A stretch of DNA of 64,000 nt, from assembly GCA_947311845.1 (NCBI GenBank), contig CAMZMU010000089.1, positions 18,232,336 through 18,296,335 on the forward strand. The letters are read 5' to 3'. The translations under genes were made by a program, and so were the position numbers. The notes beneath the pieces are model-generated. The model saw only the letters and a list, made by a program, of their open reading frames with translations. It was not told the DNA's origin and did no database searches. Every line of letters starts with the position of its first letter. Position 1 is the stretch's first letter. Below are positions 56,317-64,000 of this stretch, piece after piece. The DNA comes from Poa pratensis. Taxonomy: Eukaryota; Streptophyta; Magnoliopsida; Poales; Poaceae.

Positions 56317-59300
56317 CCAGGTCCAACCAAAGTATGGACGTATCGCTTCGCTCCCCTCGACCAACTATGGTTGCTAGCATGGCCGATGACTCGGGTACTT
56401 TGTTTGTTGAATAAAACTCTCTAAATCCCCCCCCCCCCCCCCAAAATACTATGGTTGCTAAGTGTCACACCTCAACCTCCCTCTCCTTTCCCGTCTAGGC
56501 GGCAAAAGGATGGGCCCGTTCATTCGTGTCTTATTTCTTGCAAATACTCAGTCTTCTTAGGTTTTGGTCTTCCTGATGGCATCAACAAGGTGGAGGCGGC
56601 GTGTTTGAATAAGATGTCTCCAGTCTCTTCCTACCTCATGATGATTTGATCCAACGTCGGCGAAGGCCTAGCAAGGGTAGGTGTTGCCACATCTTTTCGA
56701 TTATGTTGGATTTGCTTAGTGAAAGTTATTGGCTGGTCTCTGGTGTAGTATTTTGGATCCTTTTATTCGTTTGGGTGCATGGTAAGGTATGTTTTATTCA
56801 ACCCTCTTCACTAGAAGGATTGCAACCATGTGATACATTGGGTGTTTCCCCATCTGACATTTCGGCAATTGTTCGATCTCGTTGTTTACTGTGAGTTGCT
56901 ATTGCGGTTTTCAAAAGCTTGGTTGGCAAGAGCGTTTGCAGTGTCATAGCCTTTTCCTTCTTGTTCAGTGCATGTTTCATGCTCCATCACTTGTTGAAGA
57001 AAGAAGAGGGGGTCAATGCAGTTTTTGTGTGTTTTTGTTTCCTAATGCTCGTTTGTTTGTCGAGTTGTATCTTCTCGGTATTGCCTATTGTTTCCCTTAT
57101 CAAATATCATATATAAAATGCCTTAGAGTGTTTTCCTATACAAAGGTATGTCAGTTTTGTTAGTGAACCAAAATTGCAAATAGTAATGTCATCTTCAAGG
57201 GAGGCCCTAACTGGCCACCGCATCAGTCCAATTGGGGTCCGAATAGAAAACACGCTCCAATAGGCTTCCTCATCGGTTCAAAAGTGAGCCCATTCATTTC
57301 AGACACCCTGAAGTGGCAACAGGGCCCACTCACAACGAAACAAAGCCCTTATGGCATTCCCTCTCCTATGTTTCTCTCCTCTCCCTCATTTCTCTCTCCC
57401 AAAGATGTTGCTCCGGGTGCTCCAATCGATGTTGTCGCCGGTGGCAACTCACCGTCGGTTGAGGTTGTGGGGATCGGACGCCTAGAGCTCCGGCTAGCAG
57501 CGAGGACTATAGAGGAGGTCTTCTGTCGCCTTCACACAACTCACCCTCCCTAACACTAGCGTTTCGACTGGGTCGTGCCTACGCGCTTCCCATCATGGAG
57601 GGCGGCTATGCCCATCATTGGCACGACTTTGTGCCTCCCCTGCCGATTTTAGGGGTTTTCTTAAAATAAAATTGAATAATAAAATGGAGTTTTGGATTTT
57701 TCAGTGGACCATCATCGCTCGTTTGTTCGGACAAGGGGTTCGGACGTCCCCAAGAGGACAAATTTTTGATCCCGACTTCGTATCGCCTGGGGTGCTCTTG
57801 GAGATGGCTTAACACACGTGCTCTATGTTGCATGCGGATTTTCTAAGTTTTTTTTAATCATGACTAAGGATAATTAATGGTATGCCATGAGTATGTAGAA
57901 AATTTCACCGAGAATATAGCAATTTTGTGTGTGTGTGTGGAAAAAACAAGTGCTTGTGTGAAATAGCACGACACTATAAGAAGAAAAATAGTACAAAGCA
58001 TTAACATTATAGCCTGACTTTAAAGGTGACTATAAATGACATGGCATCATAGTAGCAGTTCGCTATACTATTAGACATGCTCTTGTACAAGTGGACAAAG
58101 GCTTTTTCCCTCCCGGGTGCATATGTTATTGAACTTGCTCTTATGTAATCCCACCTCTATGTGTGTTCGTCCTAGGCAAAAGTAATAATGCAAGAAGAAA
58201 GATAGAGAGAAAGTTGTAGCCTGATTAAAGGTGACTAGAAATGAAATAGCACGACACTATAAGAAGAAAAGACGTCTTATTTCGGGCTACAGAAAAATAA
58301 TAAATTTGTGGTTGTATAAAGTAGTAAAGAATCCCCACTTTTGTTTCAAAATTTTCTTTTTTGCATAGCCTAAAATACAACTTATTTCTAAAGTACATTT
58401 TTTTTTTAGAAAAGGCTGCGTATATTCATCAGAGTACCCAGTACAAAGTACAAAGTACAAGCAACAAAGTGGTGTGTACATAAAGAATATGTATCTGTAT
58501 GCTTTTGTTCAGAATGTTTTGAAATACAAAAGTGTGGTTTTCTAATTTTTTTGACAAACGGGATCACTGGCACACAAGAGCCAAATCAACTTTTCGGCCA
58601 CATGTGTGAGTTCATCAATCTTATTATCTTAAACCTCCACGACTCCAGTCTTCCGTAGACGACGTTTGAGGCATGCATGCGCATAATGGTGTGTCTACGT
58701 CTACATACATTGTCCTTGGTGTTTCTAGCAAAAGAGATATGTCAGAAGGAAATTATTCCTCAAGGACAATCTTCAGTAAGCACCAGGCAACAGCTTGGTT
58801 CTTTGGTGGGCACTAATAGTCATTATTCTCATTTAGCTTGTCTAGCCATTTGGATCAGAAATTGCATTTCGAGCAACGTCTCAAACAAATGAATAGCTAA
58901 CTTTTATTCCCCTGTAGCTTTTTAAGGCCGATTTAAGACCTAAAGATTGTTGATTAAGCTACTTGTATTAGCAATGACATTAAGGGGAAAATGATGGCAC
59001 AACTTGTATGTGTAACATTCAGAGAACATCTCATAACTGATCTTAGTTAAGAGTGTTTCTTCCACAGAACAACTTCTACTCTAATAGAGCAAACCTAATA
59101 TGAGGTTATCAACTGATTTTTTTCACTATCTTCTGTCAATTATACAAACACACTGATACTATGAATAAATATGTTTGCACCTTCTCAAATTCTTTGAGAA
59201 GATGCAAAATCGACAGGGAGAAAACAACAACCCTATGTAGCTGTTTTTTTAGATAATGGAACCTTTACTCATTTTGGTTGTCGATTTACGCTATATACTT

Positions 59301-59480
59301 TTTCATCCTACTCTACTACAATCTCAGGCAGTTTCAGCATGCTGTGGCTGCAGCAAGTGCGCACCTTAGTCCTGCAACACCGGCGGACCATTCCGGTGCG
59401 ACCAACCTGCCAGCTTGAACAAACGTCTTTACCTTTGATTTCACAAGCCTTGCTGCTCACTGTGCCATGACAGTTTCCCC
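56317..59480. other. Intergenic repeats, no gene recognised
   Basis: A run of 16 C at 56427-56442. 56460-57160 is T/G-rich, like a LINE 3' tail, with short ORFs. A 28-bp direct repeat starting GAAATAGCACGACACTATAA occurs at about 57960 and 58239. 58398-58500 resembles a minus-strand LINE 3' end with a T run. Nothing coding was recognised. Confidence 0.35.
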
Positions 59481-59488
59481 TGCTGCAG

Positions 59489-62400
59489 TCAGTCAGAGCC
59501 GGAATGTGATCTTTCGCTCCCGGATGATGTCCAAACCTCCCTCTTTGTCTTCATCATGGGGCGTCCGCATTGGCTTTGCTGCTCATGGTGACCAGGCGAT
59601 GCGCTCTCGATCCATATGGAGTGCTCCTGGATTGAATCAGCTGCAGTGTGGACATGCTTATGGCCGTGGCAGGAGTGCGAATCTACGGCGTGCAATGGTT
59701 GCTCTTCATCACTGCAATGATGCTCGTGCTCCTGCTCATGGTCATGGCAAGCATGCTCAGTGGCACAAAGCTGGCTGATTGGTTCTTCACAGTGCTTGTG
59801 ATCATGGCAAGCATGCTCATCCGTAGCATGTGAACTGTTGGATTGTTCGCAGTGGCTATGCTCATGGCCATGGCACGCAAGCTTATCGGTAGAATGTGAA
59901 CCACTTGGTTCTTCATGGTGGCTATGTTCATGGCCATGGCAATCAGGCTTCTGCGCAGCAGAGTGCAGGTTGCTCGACTCTTTGCAGTGGTTATGGCCAT
60001 GACCATGGGAAACATGCTTGCTTGTGGCTAACTGGTTGCTCAGATCTTTGCAGTGGTCATGGCCATGGCTATGATCATGGCAACCATGTGTGTCCGCGGA
60101 ATGCAGGTTGCTTGGCTCTTTGTGATGGTCATGCTCATGGTGATGACCATGGCAAGCATGCTTACCTGCAGATGAATCTATGCAACTTCCTGCTGATTTA
60201 TGCTCGTGCTTCTTTGAATGAGATCCATGATGCGAAGTGCAACATTTCTTTGAATGAGATCCATGCTCATGGTGATGATCATGACTGCTGCCCTTTCCAC
60301 TGCCTTTCTCTCTCAGCAACAGCATGCTGTACATGATCACCAGCAAGCATGTACCGACATCAGCAAGGACTGCTGCCCAAATAAGTGGATGCCCGGCAAA
60401 TGCAAGTGCAACAATTGCAAGCTTTGTCGCCACCGAGAAGACAATGTTCATGATAATAGTCCGGTGCGTCCTCCTTGCCAACTTGATGGCCTTGGGAATC
60501 CTGCGGATGTCATTCGACATCAGAGTAATGTGGCTCGTCTCCATTGCAACGGCTGAACCGGATACACCCATGGAGACTCCGACATCAGCCTTAGCCAATG
60601 CCGGGGCATCATTCATGCCATCACCAATCATCAGTGTAGGGCCATATTTTGCCTTCAGCTCATCAACAATTCTCACTTTGTCTTCTGGCAGAAGTTCAGA
60701 GTGAACCTCAGCTAGGAGGTTTCCCAGCTGCAGAAAGGTTATAGAAGCAGCAAAATTAGAATCGGTCCACTAAAGAAAGAAATGACACATCAATATTTTC
60801 TGAAAAATCGTTACCTGGTTCTGTGCAAACATGGCAGCGGCATTACTGTCGCCAGTAAGCATCACAGACTTTATGCCCATTGATCTCAATTCCTTGATGG
60901 CTTCAGCTGATCCAGTTCGGCAAGAATCCGAAAGACTGAATACCCCAATCAATTCGTTGTTGCAGGCCACGTAGCCAATGGTTACTCCTTTCATATCTTT
61001 TATGTCTGGAACTACAGCATAAAAAGGAAAATTGCACAAGATCATTTAATGGCTCGATATTTTAACAGAAATCGTGTTTTGAATTTTTGATCAAACGACA
61101 TAGAAGAATGAAGCTAAACATGCAGTAAAAATGACTAATGTCAAAGCTCATGAAGCAGAACCGCTTTTTATTACATTAACTTCATGTTAACTAGCAGCAG
61201 AATGTCGACAACATTCTAACACTAAAAAGATGATACCACATTTCACCAACCTGTTTGACATGAAGCCCTTGACAAGATCCTTTTGTTCCCAACATATACA
61301 CCAGCTCCATCAATTTCTCCATAAATCCCCTCACCAGGATATATCTGAAATTCAGTGACATTTTCTGATTTCGGCTCCACGGAGTTAAAATGAGCATAAT
61401 CAACAAGAGCAGCTGCCATTGGGTGGCTTGATCTGCTCTCGATACTTGAGACCCTGTAACAGCCAGGAGATTAAATACAGACACTACAAGAATACTGAAA
61501 CACACAATGCCATTGAAAAAGTTTGTGCAGTATGATATCAGCAAAGGAAACGGCACTCACCAATACAGAAGTTGTTGCTTCGGAACACGCTCGTCGGCTG
61601 TCCGAAACTCCTCGACAGAGAACTCTCCTCTAGTAATTGTACCAGTTTTGTCAAAGGCAACAACCTTGATACTGGCCAGGGATTCAAGGACATCCCCTCC
61701 TTTGATGAGAAGCCCTGTCCTCGCGGCCCTCAGTAGAGCACAGAAGGTGGCAACAGGTGTTGACAGCACTAGAGCGCATGGGCAAGCACTCACAAGGAGG
61801 ACTAGGGCCAAATTGAACCAGTGTTTGAGGTTGTGTGCTCTGACTATCACAGGGATCAGCGCTACTGCTCCAGACATGACAACAACAGCTGCAAGGTGCA
61901 ATCAAAGATAACAGTAAGGAAAAGTACCTGATCCAAAATATTCAGTGTCTGAATATTTACTACTAGCCTAGTCTCATATATTTACCGGGTGTGTAGTACT
62001 TAGCACATGTATCAATCAGCCTCTGCGTACTGGATCTACTGTTTTGGGCTTCTTCGACCAGCCTTGCCATTTTCGCCACCGCAGAGTTGTCAGCCATAGC
62101 AGTTGTCCTCACAGAAATGTAACCTGACATATCACCAATACAGAATGAACGCAAGATCAGCGACCTAGGGTCTATTTTAGGAATCTCAGCAATGTCAATT
62201 CCAGTGCCTATGTTGTGTGTATTACCATCTATGTTGAGGGTACCAGCCCAGACCTGGGAGTCTGCCTGCTTGGCCACCGGGAAGGACTCCCCGGTGAGAG
62301 TGCTCTCATCAACCTCACTCCGTCCATCGACGACAACACCGTCGATTGGCACTACTTCCCCTGCCTTGACAGCTATTATTGTATTGATCTTCACATCCTG

Positions 62401-63130
62401 GCAAGCAACCACTTGCCCGGTCTCTGCTAGAATAGCATTTTGTGGTGCCATGCTCATAAGTGCCGACATCCCAGCAGTCGCCTACATGTCAAAGGATTAT
62501 TTGATCAGATTGCTTCCACGACAAAGTAGCCAAAAGAAACTATTGTCCATATAAACATAGGTATTTGTTAGTGTTGTATTTTTAGAAGACAATACTTTCA
62601 GTAGTTGCATTCTAATCAACTTCTTTCCAAAACCTTTTTTTTGGCTTATCTGCTACTTTCCTTAATCTGCTTTACACCTAATTATGAGTGTATACGCATG
62701 TTCCAGTCCACAGATATCTCTTGGCTGAGAATTGACAGGCAAGGTATGCCAAAAGGGTGTTACAATCAGGAAAATGGACCTGACTCTGCTCCAACCTAGT
62801 ACACCCAGAATGGCAGACCAATATATGTTCATAAGTCCATCAGTGGGTCTAGTGCACATCAAAATCAACATGCCTCATTATGCTGCATTAGTATGAATAT
62901 GTGCTCCTATCTGTGACACATCGATAAAAGTAGTTCCCAGCAATAATGAAAAGACTCCTTTTTTATACCTAAAGATACTGTGAAAATTCTGATTTTAGAG
63001 GTGAAAGAAATTTGAGAAAGAGATGGAGAGACCTTGCGGCTCGCTCTGGTCTCGAGCCATTCGGCTGTGGTGAAAAGGAACACAATGAACCCAGCCTCAG
63101 AGTAGTCCTTGAGAGCTATTGCCCCAGCAA
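59489..63130 (-). CDS. HMA2: P1B-type Zn/Cd-transporting ATPase, HMA2/HMA3 clade (3' part, frameshift)
   Basis: Heavy-metal ATPase exporting Zn2+/Cd2+ across the plasma membrane or tonoplast. Exons visible: 63130-63033, 62481-62226, 62123-61986, 61888-61561, 61453-61251, 61011-60815 and 60728-59489. Motifs: TGES (phosphatase), [12 protein letters not shown] (metal channel), DKTGT (phosphorylated Asp), SSHPMA, and [11 protein letters not shown] (hinge). The tail of about 260 residues is full of His and Cys ([17 protein letters not shown] units) and probably binds metal. The N-terminal metal-binding domain and first helices lie right of the window. The last exon has one A too many (GGAAAACC at its start). 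Correct splicing after AACCAG therefore gives a shift and early stop, unless it is a sequence error. HMA2 versus HMA3 is not settled; the symbol is a best guess. Confidence 0.85.
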
Positions 63131-64000
63131 CTGCAAAGGAAACAAGTAAAACATGTGAGCTCTTGGCTATTTGTGGCCAACATCTATCTCCTGCCAAAAT
63201 TGTCATGATTTATGGGACGGCAGAGCATCTAAAAGGAAATGCTTGTAAATATGTGATGATGACAAGATAGAAGCCCTCCTAGATGAGGGGATAATTTTGG
63301 AAGATGTAACTTTTAAGATACGATATACTCTGTAATAATGCAGCTGTGTGCATCACTCGATGCAGAGGCTGAGATTAATAAAATTCCCTTTTCTAAAAAA
63401 AAAATATATACACATATAACTGTTTCACGCGAAAGTGACTACAATAGACACCGATTGTAAAATTTCATAGGTACGACTTTCCTTTTTATATTATTACTAC
63501 TACAAACAGAAACTCAGATCCTCTTTCAGTTTCTGTCCTGCTCTTAGAATTGAGTCTCCATCAAGAGATTCGAGATTCTGGCACATTTTTATCTGCTGAT
63601 CTGAACAGACAATTTGTTTTATGGAATAGTAGTACAGTATAACAGAGATGCTCTGCCCACGTATATGATGATTCTTTCATGAAACTGAGCTATCTTGACA
63701 GCACAAAAACCAAAACTCTAGAAAGAACGAGTCTAGCAAAGTGTTGCTCATTCAAAGTGGAATCCGATACCACATCTGAGAGGCAACACCGTCACATGGG
63801 GAAAGGAAGCACATTTCTGTTCATTTAGCATAAATATAAGCATCACAGCAACCTATCAACTTTAATGAGGTGGAAAGTGGGGGTCCCTCTGGGGCAGAAA
63901 TGAAGCGACGAATTTGAGCAAATGAGACATGAACTTGTGGTATCTTTTAAGGGCCTGGATCTGCTCTGCTCTTCCACTAATTAAGCACCCACCATGCACA
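63131..64000 (-). other. Upstream intron of the HMA gene with LINE-like tail
   Basis: No coding motif. 63290-63408 ends in CGATGCAGAGGCTGAGATTA and an A10 run, the usual 3' end of a cereal LINE on the plus strand. The remainder is AT-rich. Confidence 0.5.

Overview
This is a grass nuclear genome window, most likely from the Triticeae (wheat, barley or a relative). The grounds are GC-rich first exons, Stowaway-type MITEs with TA target duplications, CACTA elements with dense subterminal repeats, an Au-like SINE, Ty3/gypsy chromoviruses, and plant-only families (SBT2 subtilase, PPR, DUF4228, GT14, P1B-type HMA ATPase). The species itself is inferred, not proven.

Layout. 0-1 kb: 3' end of an SBT2-type subtilase (+). 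1-5 kb: LINE and SINE debris, two receptor-kinase pseudogene fragments in opposite orientation, and a MITE. 5-13 kb: a GC-rich, gene-like segment, a chimeric patellin pseudogene and LINE remnants. 13.3-13.8 kb: plastid DNA in the nucleus (rrn23 joined to ndhB). 14-15.8 kb: truncated gypsy gag and LTR (-). 15.8-21 kb: an apparent head-to-tail series of Helitrons holding other insertions. 22.3-28 kb: a PPR pseudogene split by a complete 4.3 kb gypsy element with apparently identical LTRs. That element carries one 1068-codon ORF lacking reverse transcriptase, RNase H and the integrase catalytic core. 28-45.5 kb: diverged tandem copies of the sequence downstream of the PPR gene. They are interrupted by a five-exon gene resembling DUF3615 proteins, a 1.7 kb CACTA element and other insertions. 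45.6-46.2 kb: a DUF4228 gene (-). 47.7-52 kb: a ten-coding-exon GT14 glycosyltransferase gene (-). 52.6-56.3 kb: a CACTA element with a 126-bp minisatellite and a complete DEDDy 3'-5' exonuclease gene. 59.5-64 kb: 3' part of a Zn/Cd P1B-ATPase (HMA2/HMA3 clade, -) with an apparent 1-nt frameshift.

The genes do not form a pathway; this is a typical small gene island in transposon-rich cereal DNA. The most notable points are the RT-less chromovirus that transposed recently, the CACTA element carrying an exonuclease gene with its own TATA box, and possible inactivating lesions in the HMA, DUF4228, PPR and DUF3615-like genes. All exon boundaries were read by eye from GT/AG sites and reading phase, and family names come from recognised motifs rather than database searches.
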